A DNA stretch of 64,000 nucleotides from Microcystis panniformis FACHB-1757 (GCF_001264245.1 NZ_CP011339.1:4216001-4280000); one strand, 5' to 3'; positions 7,770 through 17,890 are shown, counted from the first letter of the stretch. Numbers and translations are program-made. Notes: generated from the letters alone by a model not told the origin.

Positions 7770-9334
7770 TTAAACCATCTCTTTTTCTTCTTCTACCTCC
7801 ACTAAAAGGGGAACGAGATTTTCATTTAAACGACCGGCTCGAATTAATTCTGCGTAGGTATTAGCTTCGATATCGAGTAAAGTATCTTGAAATTGTTCGG
7901 CCACCACATCTTTTAATTGTGGATGTTCCTGTAGTAATTTTTGCAACTGATCCCGCAAGGACTTTAATTGTCCTTCCACCAGAGTTTTTTTGTGGCGATA
8001 AAATTCGGGATCGATATCGGGAAAACGTTCTGGTTGTTGCAGATAATTAGACACCCTAGTTAAGGCAATCTGACGAGCAATTAAGGCCGAATATTCGCTC
8101 CGAATCGGTTGATCACCGATAAGATTGAGGGCATTTAACAGCCATTGTATAGATAATCCTTGCACCAATAAAGTAAATAAAACCACCCCAAAAACCACGT
8201 CAATAATTTCTTGACGGTAGGGGATAGACGTAGGAACACTTAACGCTAGGGCGATCGAAACCGAACCGCGCAATCCTCCCCACCATAACACCGTTCTTTC
8301 CTTAAAACTGATCCTATTGCCCGTAATTAGGTTACTAATTCCCCTAGTCCAAAAATGGACAGCAAACGGGAAACCACCATAGCGGCGATCGCTATTAAAA
8401 TACCGGTTAAGTGACTACCAAGACTCTCAAAACGAGTTTGATCGCCGATCAGTAAAAAGATGATAGAATTGACAAAAAAGGCGATAAATTCCCAAAATTC
8501 GCTAACTACCAGGCGCGTGCGGGGACTCATACCAATGCGCGAACCGAGATTACCGAGAATAATCCCGACAATTACCACCCCAATCACACCGGATCCGCCT
8601 AATTTTTCCGTGACGAGATAGGTTCCGTATGCAGAAACTAGAGTCAGAGACTGTTCCACAAAAGGCAGATCAAAGCGTTGGGTAAGGTAGGAAATGCCGA
8701 AACCGATCACGCAACCGACACCGATCCCAATCCCCACAAAGGTGCAGAAACGAGCGATCGTCACCGGGACGGAAAAGGTATCGACTCCCAAGGGAATACC
8801 CACCAAGAGGACGAAAGCGACCACAGCGACCCCATCATTAAAGAGACTTTCCCCTTCCATCAGGATCGTTAGTTTTTTACTAGCCCCCAATTCTTTAAAT
8901 AGGGCAATCACAGAGACGGGATCGGTGGCAGCTAGGGCAGCACCCAACAGAAAAGCGATCGATAGGGGTAAATTAGCAAAGATATGTAGGGGATAGGCGA
9001 CTCCCAAAACGGAGATAATTACCCCGATAACGGCAAAAAGGACGATAGTAACCCAATATTCCTTTAATTTAGCCCAAGGAATATTCCAAGCGGCTTCAAA
9101 AAGGAGGGGAGGCAGAAAAATTTCCAGAATTAATTCCGGGGAAAGATTAACTAGACGCAAATCTAAAAAAGCTAAACCCATACCGACAATAACTAACAGC
9201 AGGGTGTAGGGAATTTTGCGGAGGAAGGCAACGGTTCTCGATAAAGTGGCGACACTCAAGGAAATGGTCAAAACTAGCAGGAATTGCTCTAAATTATGAG
9301 CGATCGCTTCGTTAGCAGTAGATTCTAGACTCAT
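7770..9334 (-). pseudogene. CPA1 Na+/H+ antiporter (NhaP/NhaS1 type), one-base frameshift
   Basis: Two abutting ORFs encode one antiporter. 9334-8327 carries the N-terminal membrane part (LVIVGMGLAFLDL, LPPLLFEAAWNI, ALAATDPVSVIALFKEL, MEGESLFNDGVAVV). 8291-7770 carries the C-terminal part (LWWGGLRGSVSIALALS and a charged cytosolic tail). The join reads GLGELVT then stop, while another frame gives ITGNRISFKERTVLWWGG. Restoring one base between about 8320 and 8330 would give a protein of roughly 520 residues, the usual length. It is either a real frameshift or a sequence error. An intact copy would exchange Na+ or Li+ for protons at the cytoplasmic membrane. HIP1 octamers occur within the gene. 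Confidence 0.8.
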
Positions 9335-9349
9335 TATTTTCAGTTATCA

Positions 9350-9480
9350 GAGATGGGGTGTGGGGTGTGGGGTGTGGGGTGTGGGGAAGTGGGGGGGTGG
9401 GGAAGTGGGGAGGTGGGGGAATTTCAACTAATACCCTAAAACCCCAAAACCCTAAAACCCTAAAACCCTAAAACCTAACA
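9350..9480. repeat. G-rich and CCCTAAAA-type minisatellites
   Basis: Two short tandem arrays sit between the antiporter and the RND pump. One repeats TGTGGGG with degenerate GAAGTGGGG units (about 9354-9419); the other repeats an octamer like ACCCTAAA (about 9430-9480). Related G-rich units recur at 16540-16613, 17397-17412, 26285 and 27255-27300. Confidence 0.75.
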
Positions 9481-9482
9481 CC

Positions 9483-12400
9483 CTAGTCATTCGGGGACTG
9501 AGGAGAGATTTTCAAAGAGGAAATGGCCCCTTCTTCTATCGGGGTTTCTGATGTATTCCTTTCCCCATCGAGAGAAGGGGTTTTTTTGCCGCCAGAATCG
9601 CCACCTTTGGGGGGTTTCGAGGAGAGGAATCGGGCCTCGAACTGTTTGATCAGCACATACAACACCGGGACGAGAAATAAACTCAACACCGTGGAAATCA
9701 GATAACCGCCTAGGATTGCAGTTCCCAGGGACCAACGACTCATCGCTCCGGCACCGGAAGCGATAACCAAGGGCAAGAAACCGACTAAACCGGAAATAGC
9801 CGTCATCAGAATCGGTCTTAAGCGTTCCGTCGAGGCCCGGGCTGCCGCATCGGGAATACTTAAACCCAAAGTACGGGACTGGTTAGCGAATTCCACGATC
9901 AAGATGGCATTTTTAGCCGCTAAACCGATCAACATGACCAAAGCCACCTGAGCATAGATATTATTATTCACCGCCGGGAAGAGACTACCCACTTGTAGGA
10001 AATTCGCCCGCAACAGTAAGGCCCCCATGGCACCTAGGATCGCTAGGGGAACCGTAATCATGATGATAATCGGGTCAATGTAGCTTTCGTACTGGGCCGC
10101 AAGGACGAGGAAAACCACGATAAAGGCTAATCCGAAGATAACTGGGGCAGCCCCGGCGGAAGTTTTTTCTTGGAAAGCTGTACCCGTCCAAGCGTAACCG
10201 AAACCGGGCTGCAGGACTTTCCGACAAACATCTTCCATCACTGCGATCGCCTGTCCCGTACTAAAACCGGGGGCGGGACTACCCTGAACGTTAATCGAGG
10301 GATAGAGGTTAAAGTTAGTGATAATCGGTGGATAGGTGAAGCGTTTGACGCTAACCAAACCCGATAGGGGAATATTGGCCCCGGTACGGGAACGGACGTA
10401 AAGACGGTTAATATCTTCAGGATTAGAGCGATAATCCGCTTCTGCTTGGGCAAAGACTCGATACAAGCGATCGCCTAAGACGAATTGGTTGACGAAGTTG
10501 GAACCGAGATAGGTTTGCAGGGTACCGAAAACGGCCTGCATATCGACGTTTTGCGCCTGTAGCTGGTTGCGATTGATGGAAAGTTCCAGCATCGGCGTGT
10601 CGGTGGTAAATTGGGTGAAAATTCCCGATAATTCCGGTCTTGTTCGGGCCTCGGCCATGACGTTATTAGCGTTGGCAATCAAAGCGTCCATGGGGAAAGA
10701 AGCGCGGTTTTGGATAAATAACTCGAAACCGCCGGTAGAACTTAATCCATCCACGGGGGGCGCATTAACGGCGAAAGCGCGAGCATCTGGGACTTTAGTG
10801 GCTAATTGTTGGTTAATTTTCCGCAGAACCCCGAAAACCGACTTATCTTCGCCGGGCCGTTCCGACCATTCTTTTAACTTGACAAAAAATAGCCCTTGGT
10901 TGCTACCACTTCCAGCAAAACTAAAGCCCGCCATACCGACAAAGTGTTCGATTTCTTCGATACCGTCGAGAATTTCTTCGTTAATCTGACGGATAACCTG
11001 GTCGGTGTAGCGCAGGGAAACCCCGGGGGGTGCTTGCACCAAAACGAAGGCATAACCTTGGTCTTCTTCGGGGATAAAACCCTGGGGAGTGGTGCTATAA
11101 CTCCAAGCTGTGAGAAAGAGGGCGGCGATAAAGAAGGGTAACACTAAAAAACGGATGCGGATCAGAAATTCGATCGAGCGTCGATAGCCCTCTTTAACTG
11201 CGTTGAAACCCCGATTAAAGCCCTCGAAAAACAGTCCCAAGGGGCCGCGGGTGCCTTGGGGCGGTTTCATGATAATCGCCGACATGGTGGGGGAAAAACT
11301 GAGGGCGTTAAAGGTGGAGATGATAATTGAAGCGGAGATGATGACGGCAAATTGTCGATAAACGATCCCCACCGTACCGGGGAAGAAGGTGACGGGAATA
11401 AAAACTGCCAGCAGTACAAGAGAACTGGCGATCACCGCCGAGGTTAACTCACCCATGGCATCGAGGGCAGCTTGAAATGGCCGCATTCCCTGCCGTAATT
11501 TTTCCGATACCGCTTCTACGATCACGATGCCGTCGTCCACCACTAAACCGGTGGCTAGAATGACGGCAAACAAGGAGAGGTTATTGAGAGAATAGCCTAA
11601 AGCCAGGGCGACGGCCATGGTTCCGATCAAAGATACGGGAATAGCGATCGCCGGAATGATCGTGGTGCGCCAATCCTGAAGGAAGATAAAAATGACGAGA
11701 ATAACCAGTAAAATCGCCTCCACCAGAGTGCCAAAGGCTTCTTCTAGGGAAGCGGCGACAAAGGCGGTATTATCGAGGGTAATGGCGATATTTAACCCCG
11801 GGGGGAAACTTGGTTCTAGTTCCGCCATTTTTTCTTTTACCAGTTTGGCAGTATTCCAAGCGTTGGAACCGGGTAACTGATAGACGATATAGACAACGGC
11901 GGGGGATTTGTCGAAATAGGCGGCGGTACTGTAGCTTTCGGCTCCGATTTCTGCGCGTCCTACGTCTTTAATTCGGATTAAATCGCCATTTTCCCCGACT
12001 TTGACGACAATATTTTCCGCTTCCTCCCCGGTGGCCACCCTACCAACGGCGCGAATGGCGATCTGGAATTGCTGCTCTTCGGGACTAGGATCACCGCCAA
12101 TTGTCCCCGCACCCACCTGAATATTCTGTTCTCGGATCGCCTGTACTACTTGTTCCGCCGATACACCCCTAGCGGCTAAAGCATCGGGATTAAGCCAAAA
12201 ACGTAGGGCGTATTCCCTCTCCCCGATGATTGTTGTACTACCAACCCCCTCGATCCGGCGAATCTCGGCATCGATGACCCGATCGACAAAGTTACTTAAA
12301 AAGACCGTATCGTAGGGATAATTGCCCTTTTCATCCGGTTTGGCGGAAATCCCGTAGGCAAGGGTAACGCTGGGGGATTGGGTATTGGTTGTCACCCCCT

Positions 12401-12785
12401 GCCGGTTCACTTCTTCCGGTAAACTAGCGGCCGCAGTACTGACACGGTTTTGTACCAAGACTTGGGCAATGTTACGATCCATTTCCACCGGGAAAAAAAC
12501 ATTCACCGTACTTTGTCCGGTGTTGGTACTCTGGGACTGCATATAAACAATCTGTTCTGTCCCGTTAATCTGGCGATCGAGTACCGTGGTAACGTTATCC
12601 TGTACGGTTTTGGCATCGGTTCCCAAATAGTTGGCATTTACCGCTACCTGAATAAATGCCAACTGGGGCAGTTTTTCTAGGGGTAAAAAGGGAACAGCGA
12701 TCGCTCCGATCAAAACGATTAAAATCGAGCAAACTGTGGTCAGAACGGGTCTTTTAATGAAGGTATCGGCAATACTAAGGATCAT
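9483..12785 (-). CDS. RND multidrug efflux pump, HAE1/AcrB family
   Basis: A 1100-residue inner-membrane RND transporter. Family blocks are ADTFIKRPVLTTVCSILIVL at the N-terminus, the first porter domain (TNTQSPSVTLAYGIS), the transmembrane core with GLVVDDGIVIVEAVSEK carrying the paired aspartates of the proton relay, FIPVTFFPGTVG, and the second half with FIPEEDQGYAFV. The terminal block is RPILMTAISGLVGFLPL. Length matches AcrB/MexB. The C-terminal tail is a Gly/Ser/Lys-rich extension. Unusually, neither a membrane-fusion protein nor an outer-membrane factor is adjacent; the gene starts six bases downstream of pxcA on the same strand and may be cotranscribed with it. Confidence 0.92.
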   Translation of the reverse strand: MILSIADTFIKRPVLTTVCSILIVLIGAIAVPFLPLEKLPQLAFIQVAVNANYLGTDAKTVQDNVTTVLDRQINGTEQIVYMQSQSTNTGQSTVNVFFPVEMDRNIAQVLVQNRVSTAAASLPEEVNRQGVTTNTQSPSVTLAYGISAKPDEKGNYPYDTVFLSNFVDRVIDAEIRRIEGVGSTTIIGEREYALRFWLNPDALAARGVSAEQVVQAIREQNIQVGAGTIGGDPSPEEQQFQIAIRAVGRVATGEEAENIVVKVGENGDLIRIKDVGRAEIGAESYSTAAYFDKSPAVVYIVYQLPGSNAWNTAKLVKEKMAELEPSFPPGLNIAITLDNTAFVAASLEEAFGTLVEAILLVILVIFIFLQDWRTTIIPAIAIPVSLIGTMAVALALGYSLNNLSLFAVILATGLVVDDGIVIVEAVSEKLRQGMRPFQAALDAMGELTSAVIASSLVLLAVFIPVTFFPGTVGIVYRQFAVIISASIIISTFNALSFSPTMSAIIMKPPQGTRGPLGLFFEGFNRGFNAVKEGYRRSIEFLIRIRFLVLPFFIAALFLTAWSYSTTPQGFIPEEDQGYAFVLVQAPPGVSLRYTDQVIRQINEEILDGIEEIEHFVGMAGFSFAGSGSNQGLFFVKLKEWSERPGEDKSVFGVLRKINQQLATKVPDARAFAVNAPPVDGLSSTGGFELFIQNRASFPMDALIANANNVMAEARTRPELSGIFTQFTTDTPMLELSINRNQLQAQNVDMQAVFGTLQTYLGSNFVNQFVLGDRLYRVFAQAEADYRSNPEDINRLYVRSRTGANIPLSGLVSVKRFTYPPIITNFNLYPSINVQGSPAPGFSTGQAIAVMEDVCRKVLQPGFGYAWTGTAFQEKTSAGAAPVIFGLAFIVVFLVLAAQYESYIDPIIIMITVPLAILGAMGALLLRANFLQVGSLFPAVNNNIYAQVALVMLIGLAAKNAILIVEFANQSRTLGLSIPDAAARASTERLRPILMTAISGLVGFLPLVIASGAGAMSRWSLGTAILGGYLISTVLSLFLVPVLYVLIKQFEARFLSSKPPKGGDSGGKKTPSLDGERNTSETPIEEGAISSLKISPQSPND

Positions 12786-12791
12786 AGGGCG

Positions 12792-13991
12792 TTACTGGTT
12801 CATCTTTTCTAGGATAGTTGCGGCAGTGGGAGATTTACGAGTCAGATAATTAAATATTAATAGTTTAAAGATGGTATCTAGGATAACGGGAACCGTGGCC
12901 ACAAACAAGCTAATAAATGTAATATTCTCGCGCCAACCAAAGTGCCGGAACAAAGTTTCTAAGATTACCGTCCAACCCTCCGCCGAGTGAAACCCGACAA
13001 ATATATCGGTAAAGAGAATAAAGATAAAGGCTTTGGTGATATCATTTAAGCTGAGAAAATAACGACTAACATAAGCTCGCATAATTGCCAATTGTTGACG
13101 ACCAAAAATTAAGATCGCAATAAAGGCTATTAATCCAGTTATATCGGAGAGTAAGTTTTTCCAACCATCTTGACTTTCATAACCCGCTTCTTTAAATAAT
13201 TCCTCGACCTGTTCCCGAAAAGTTTCTTCTGATTCATGCCCTGCTTTTGCTACTCCTAAAACCTGCTTGATTTCTTTAATTTCTTGAAGTCTAGCAAATT
13301 CCCTGAGATATTTTTCGCCAATTTCCTGAGAAATATAAACTTCTGATATTTTCGCTCTATCCACACCCAAATAGTTTAAAATAGGGCTAAAAATAAAGTT
13401 TCTACTAATAACCTGCACCAAGAGAGGAACTAAAATAATAATCAGGATAAAACGAATAGCAATACGTTGCTGTTGTCGCAGGGTACGGAGTTGTTTAATA
13501 ACGGTTTGTTCGTATTCGGGGGTTAATTCTTGCTGGAAGTTAAAAAATTTATTACCGGTTGCAGGAGAAATTGCCTGGTTATTTTTATCTCTGGAGGTAT
13601 CACTGGTGAGATTGGTATTAGGCAGATTTGGGGTTTGATTATTCGGTAATGGGGGCAGCAATTCCCCTAAATCTAGGCGATATTTACCGATAATATCCTC
13701 GATCGCCTTTAAAGTCTCTAAGATGTTATTATTTTCTGGGTTAGTTTGCGGATTGATAAAATTACCCAGACGCACTTGAGTTAAATCGAAACGTATCTGT
13801 AATAATTCTCGCTCTAGGGTACTTTGAAAGTAATCATAAACACTTTTTCCTCCCACGGCAGCCGGGGAAATTTTTTGTCCCCCAAAATGTTTATCTTCGA
13901 TCGCTTTAATTTTGAGCGCTCTCTGATAAGCTGATTCTAAGGCCCCTAAAGAGCGTTTTTCTACCCATTGATTAACTCGATTCCAAGGCAC
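12792..13991 (-). CDS. pxcA: Proton extrusion protein PxcA (CemA family)
   Basis: A 399-residue CemA/PxcA protein, needed in cyanobacteria for light-induced Na+-dependent proton extrusion and indirectly for inorganic carbon uptake. The long soluble N-terminal part holds ESAYQRALKIKAIEDKHFGG and the RYLDLGELLPPLP-like region. The CemA core has about four membrane spans, starting near LRQQQRIAIRFILIIILVPL and ending with LDTIFKLLIFNYLTRKSPTA. The N-terminal start is GTG at 13991 with AGGA eight bases upstream; no in-frame ATG exists further upstream before unrelated sequence. It is six bases from the RND gene. Identity is firm. Confidence 0.9.
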   Translation of the reverse strand: MPWNRVNQWVEKRSLGALESAYQRALKIKAIEDKHFGGQKISPAAVGGKSVYDYFQSTLERELLQIRFDLTQVRLGNFINPQTNPENNNILETLKAIEDIIGKYRLDLGELLPPLPNNQTPNLPNTNLTSDTSRDKNNQAISPATGNKFFNFQQELTPEYEQTVIKQLRTLRQQQRIAIRFILIIILVPLLVQVISRNFIFSPILNYLGVDRAKISEVYISQEIGEKYLREFARLQEIKEIKQVLGVAKAGHESEETFREQVEELFKEAGYESQDGWKNLLSDITGLIAFIAILIFGRQQLAIMRAYVSRYFLSLNDITKAFIFILFTDIFVGFHSAEGWTVILETLFRHFGWRENITFISLFVATVPVILDTIFKLLIFNYLTRKSPTAATILEKMNQ

Positions 13992-14239
13992 GGCTATAAT
14001 CCTCGCTTTTCTGTCATCACAAGCACCACGGTAAGCTATCAGCGTTGGCTAGATAGCTACTTTCGAGAAATATCCATGATATTACATTTTGGGCGCATTG
14101 ACTGCATCCTCACCATTGGTGAAATACAGAGTTTCTCATCAAGAGGAAGTGTAACCTAATTTGTTATCAACTACCAATGACTGACTCCCTAAAACGAAAA
14201 CCTCCTAGCTCTCCCTTAAGATAACTGCTCTAATTAAAG

Positions 14240-15373
14240 TTAGCAATAATTTTTAGAGATTGAATGTTCCTCTATAAACAAACTGTAAGCATTTCTAAAA
14301 ACCTCTGGAGTAAATCTATTAGCCTGTTGCCGACAATCTTCCGGATCAATTTTATCACCGTGATCGACAAAATATTTAACTGCTTCTACCAAAGATTGGG
14401 GATTTTGTTCCCCAAAAAGTAATCCTGTTCCCTGGGGAGAATTTTCCCGCAGCTCCCGCACGGTTTCTAAAGCACCTCCGGCGGCAAATGCAATCACGGG
14501 AGTGCCACAAGCTTGCGCTTCCACTAAAGCAATACCAAAATCCTCACAGGCAGCATAAATAAACGCTTTTGCTTTCGACATATATTCTGCTACCATTTGA
14601 TCGGACACTGCCCCTAAAATCTGAATATTATCCCTTGCTAACTGACGAATTAAAGCCATCTGTGGACCATCTCCAATAACTATTAAGGGTAATCCCAATC
14701 GATTAAATGCTTCCACAATTAAAGGGACTTTTTTATAACTAACCAAACGAGAAACTACTAAATAAAAATCTTCTTTTTTCTCTTGGTAGGGAAAACGCTC
14801 GATTTGTACAGGGGGATAAATAACTTTTGCCTCCCGTCGATAACAGCGCCAAATTCGTCTAGCGGTGTGGTGGGAATTAGCCAAAAAATAGTCCACACGA
14901 TTAGCAGAAATCACATCCCACTGACGCAAACCATGCAAAAGATAACGGGTGAAAATACCGGGTAATCCCTGTCCTAACTTACTATTAGCCAGATAGTCAA
15001 AAGTTAAATCCCAAGCATAACGCATCGGAGTGTGACAATAACAAATGTGAACCTGATCCGGTCGAATTAAAACCCCTTTAGCCACACAATGGGAGGAGGA
15101 TAAAATTACATCATAATCCTCTAAATTTAACTGCTCGATCGCCAAGGGAAGAAAAGGTAAGTATTTTTGTACGCCATTTCTCGCTTTCGGGAAATTTTGC
15201 AGAAAAGTTGTCCCGATCGAGCGACCATAGAGATAACTATCGGGATTAGTGGACTCAAAATCGATCAAAGCGTATAAATCCGCCTCTAGACATTGTAAAA
15301 TCTCCCTAACCACTAATTCCGATCCCCCCGTCGCTTTTGGGGTTAACCACTCGTGAACCAGAGCATACTTCAT
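14240..15373 (-). CDS. GT4 family glycosyltransferase
   Basis: A 377-residue GT-B glycosyltransferase. The start MKYALVHEWLTPKATGGSEL is the typical N-terminal Rossmann entry. CYCHTPMRYAWDL, SANRVDYFLANSHHTARRI and VVSRLVSYKKVPLIVEAFN lead to the donor-binding C-terminal domain with VIGDGPQ and the EX7E motif in EDFGIALVEAQACGTPVIA (two glutamates that contact the nucleotide sugar). It has no membrane span. It is likely to add a hexose in exopolysaccharide, O-antigen or glycolipid synthesis. The upstream 13992-14239 spacer and the downstream 15374-15666 region carry no gene that I can see. Confidence 0.85.
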   Translation of the reverse strand: MKYALVHEWLTPKATGGSELVVREILQCLEADLYALIDFESTNPDSYLYGRSIGTTFLQNFPKARNGVQKYLPFLPLAIEQLNLEDYDVILSSSHCVAKGVLIRPDQVHICYCHTPMRYAWDLTFDYLANSKLGQGLPGIFTRYLLHGLRQWDVISANRVDYFLANSHHTARRIWRCYRREAKVIYPPVQIERFPYQEKKEDFYLVVSRLVSYKKVPLIVEAFNRLGLPLIVIGDGPQMALIRQLARDNIQILGAVSDQMVAEYMSKAKAFIYAACEDFGIALVEAQACGTPVIAFAAGGALETVRELRENSPQGTGLLFGEQNPQSLVEAVKYFVDHGDKIDPEDCRQQANRFTPEVFRNAYSLFIEEHSISKNYC

Positions 15374-15666
15374 AGGATAATCAATAATCTCAGCCGTAAT
15401 TATAGCAGTAAGGGATCAGCAGTTTAAGAGTTCACTTTCCGGCTTTCTCTTCGCCAAAATTACCGACACATATCAGATCACGGTAAAAAACCCTAGGAAG
15501 AAATTATTAAATTTTTCAAGAAAAATTGCAAAGTTTAGTAAAAATTACTAGCCAGATCAGATGATCGAGTTCATAATGGGGATCAAGGAAAAAATAGACT
15601 TAAACCGATTGGGATCAAGAAAAACTAGCTTTACATACAAAAGATAACTAATTAATGAGGTTTGCT
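15374..15666. other. Intergenic region, no gene seen
   Basis: About 290 bp of AT-rich sequence between divergent genes. It should hold promoters for both, but I see no clear motif except two copies of GGGATCAAG near 15600. Confidence 0.3.
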
Positions 15667-15846
15667 ATGATCACCCTGCAACAAGTGCGCTGTCCTAATT
15701 GTGGAAATTTTGCCGAAAGACAGCATATTTTAGAACACCATCTCGTTAGCACCGCCTGTTCTCACTGTGATTATCTGTTAGTTAGTTGCAGTCTCACAGG
15801 AAATGTACTAGAGTGCTATGCACCCGGTATTGGTTTAAGAAATTAA
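15667..15846 (+). CDS. Small double-CxxC zinc-ribbon protein, cyanobacterial
   Basis: A 59-residue protein with two zinc-binding knuckles (CPNCG near residue 9 and CSHCD near residue 31) and a conserved tail LECYAPGIGLRN. Orthologues occur across cyanobacteria, sometimes mis-annotated as a PriA fragment; function is unknown. I start at ATG 15667, six bases after GAGG, instead of an upstream ATG at 15655 that lacks an RBS. Metal binding is inferred from the cysteine pattern. Confidence 0.75.
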   Translation: MITLQQVRCPNCGNFAERQHILEHHLVSTACSHCDYLLVSCSLTGNVLECYAPGIGLRN

Positions 15847-15921
15847 CACTGCCCCCTAGCCAGATCGAAAATGTCTTGTCAAAATTAGAGTGAGAAGACA
15901 AAATCAAGGAGCTAAGTAGCT

Positions 15922-16269
15922 ATGGGGGGTAATTTCTTCAAGGGAGCGATCGCCCTGGGGGTAATAGCGGGGATTATGGGATTTACCAATCCCCCCCAAG
16001 AACTTTACAGCGAATACGCCGCCGAAAAACTCCTCGCTCATGCCGACAAAATCGCTTGCGAGAAAATCAGTCTCTGTGGCTCGATCGATTCTTTGCCGGT
16101 GGCAGCCAGAAATGTGATCAAAAATCAAATCTTAAAACCAGCGATCGAAACCTCTAGTCAACGGCAAAATCTAGGTGTGTTCAGTATTTACACCACAGAA
16201 GTACCGGGGGTAGCTAAAATTAGAACTCTTGGCGCTTTTGGGCATTTCTTGACTTTCTCGGAGACTTAG
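15922..16269 (+). CDS. DUF4359 secreted or membrane-anchored protein
   Basis: A 115-residue protein with an N-terminal hydrophobic segment (FKGAIALGVIAGIMGF) and the DUF4359 body: TNPPQELYSEYAAEKLL, two cysteines (KIACEKISLCG) that may form a disulfide, and the C-terminal FSIYTTEVPGVAKIRTLGAF with FGHFLTF. The family is restricted largely to cyanobacteria and has no known function. GAGCT and AGGAG lie upstream of the ATG. The signal or anchor segment points to the periplasmic side. Confidence 0.8.
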   Translation: MGGNFFKGAIALGVIAGIMGFTNPPQELYSEYAAEKLLAHADKIACEKISLCGSIDSLPVAARNVIKNQILKPAIETSSQRQNLGVFSIYTTEVPGVAKIRTLGAFGHFLTFSET

Positions 16270-16613
16270 GTGAGATTACTGCCAGCTTAAATAATAGACC
16301 TCTTGTAAAAATCAAAAATTGTTGTTAGGGTTAGGAGTCAGTAGTCAGGAGAATTAAGAAGGAATAATAATCAGTTAAATGGTCTATTTAGGGCTGGCTG
16401 AATAAATCTTAAAACCTTGTTGGGTAAGACTTTTAGACCTTTTGTCAATCAAAAAGTACTGGATATAGGAGTGATCGGGGGAAAATCCCTGGACTTTTTC
16501 CCTGAAAATTAGGTACTTGGCCCCCTCAAAACTGGTAAAACCCCACACCCCACACCCCACACCCTACACCCCACACCCTACACCCCACACCCTACACCCC
16601 ACACCCCACACCC
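16270..16613. repeat. Repeat-rich spacer with CCCCACA minisatellite
   Basis: No gene. It holds an interspersed motif AGGGCTGGCTGAATAAATC at about 16387 (also at 28312 and, varied, 44605) and a tandem CCCCACA/CCCTACA array (about 16540-16613). A GACCTCTTG motif at 16297 is matched by CAAGAGGTT at 17451, resembling the ends of the IS5 element at 36029-37244; these may be the outer ends of a decayed IS5-like insertion into which the group II intron later moved. Confidence 0.55.
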
Positions 16614-17397
16614 GTTACAGTAGAGCAGGAAGTCGCCTTCCCACCCCCTGCTTCAAAACCGGACTTACGACTTTCGCCGTATCCGGCTCCTGAGTAACTA
16701 GGCTACTGTCATTAGTAGAATAATAATGGGAATTATTATTTCCTTGTCTATTCAACCCTCTTGGCTGTATCCCCACCAGACAAGATTGTTGGTTTTAGGG
16801 CGTATATGACCGTTGATTGTTGCTTAGACTTCCTAGTTACCCGTCCTTTGTCAGCATATCTTTGATATTACTCAAAGCCTTGGCTTTTAAGGACATCCTC
16901 TCCCTCTATTGACTTGCGGATGGTTTCCTACTGCCCCAAACGGGCAGAGTCAATCAGGGTTACTTCGTTCCCTATAACCATTGGTTGAACCATTAGGATG
17001 ATACTGTCCACAACAGAGTAACGGGAATGCCTTACTGATAGTGGTATGAGCTATCAGCCCCAACTCTGTTAACTTTTGTTTCGAGCCTGTCAGCCTTTTG
17101 GCTCGTGGGTGTTGACGATGGTTAATTCGTATCTTCGCCCCAGGGCTATCCATAGGTTCTGGCTCAACGGGTTTCTGATTTAGGCTATCAGATACCGCTT
17201 TTTTTCCTCGCTCACTACCTCAGATGTACCAAGTCTAAAGCAGCAGGAAATGCCGTCACTCTAGGCATCTAGAGGACAGGACTAAGGTTATTACTAACCC
17301 GCACCTGTAGGGTTATCAAGTTATCAAGGTACTACATTTACCAAGCGGCTAATCCTCTAAACGTCTTACTGTCTAGTTTCTAGCCAACGAATCGCAC
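16614..17397 (-). ncRNA. ORF-less group II intron
   Basis: On the minus strand the sequence starts GTGCGATTCG at 17397, matching the GUGYG 5' consensus, and closes with a domain V hairpin at about 16697-16658: GAGCCGGAT, a CGAAAG segment, then TCCGGTTTT. Domain VI and a terminal AC at 16614 follow. The 5' end is shared with the intron at 58167-60740 (GTGCGATTCGTT), but no reverse transcriptase is encoded; the 784 nt are all structural. It sits within the TGTGGGG minisatellite, with the repeat on both sides. It probably depends on a maturase supplied in trans. Confidence 0.75.
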
Positions 17398-17471
17398 CAC
17401 ACCCCACACCCTGTCCCCACGAAAAACTTTTTCAGCAGACCCTAATTATGCAAGAGGTTTAATGAGTTAAG

Positions 17472-17830
17472 TTGACATCCTCGCCGCCCTAAAAGTGCGG
17501 CGATTCCTAAACCTCACGATTTAAGTTTCTGCTTCCACCACCGTCGCATACCACAGTTAAAAAACCATGTACTGTCTTACACAGAGTCCACAGACTTTCG
17601 CCCCATTTCAGAAGCCCGATTCCCTGTGTCCCACGGTACGTTGACCGCCTATAGCTTCTTGTACTTGTTGCGCGCGACTTTTTACCCGGCCAAGCTTTTC
17701 TGGTCGGAACCCCCTAAGCCGAGTTTTCAAGGTGCTGCGCCGTCCACTTGGTTTTCGAGACTGGCCTTTTAATTCTAACGTAAAGCCAACCTAGAACGGC
17801 GGGGTTTCAGACCCAAAATTTCCGATGATC
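17472..17830 (-). other. Orphan IS200/IS605-derived element with omega-RNA-like structure
   Basis: On the minus strand this non-coding stretch ends in a hairpin (CGCCGC at 17497-17502 pairing with 17482-17487) followed by GAGGATGTCAAC, the usual right end of IS200/IS605 tnpB elements. About 120 nt inside the end it has a core GGCTTCTG, a short spacer and GCGAAAGTCTG (17617-17591). The same core occurs at the same distance from the right end in the element at 40939-41317. No tnpA or tnpB is present. It may be a deletion derivative keeping an omega-RNA scaffold, just upstream of the kinase gene. Confidence 0.55.
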
Positions 17831-17890
17831 GTGCTAACCCGCGATTTGAGCGATAGAGTAGTCAAGAATACAGATTAATCCTGCCTAACC

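Noticed and set aside
8678..8996. Plus-strand ORFs in the antiporter gene
   Set aside because: Antisense shadows; the minus-strand frame has clear antiporter motifs.
10170..11141. Antisense ORFs within the RND pump gene (10170-10367, 10567-10989, 10896-11141)
   Set aside because: They lie opposite to a conserved coding region, have no family motifs and no RBS, and are typical frame shadows.
16950..17153. Small minus-strand ORF in the ORF-less intron
   Set aside because: No homology, short, within structured intron RNA; no RBS.
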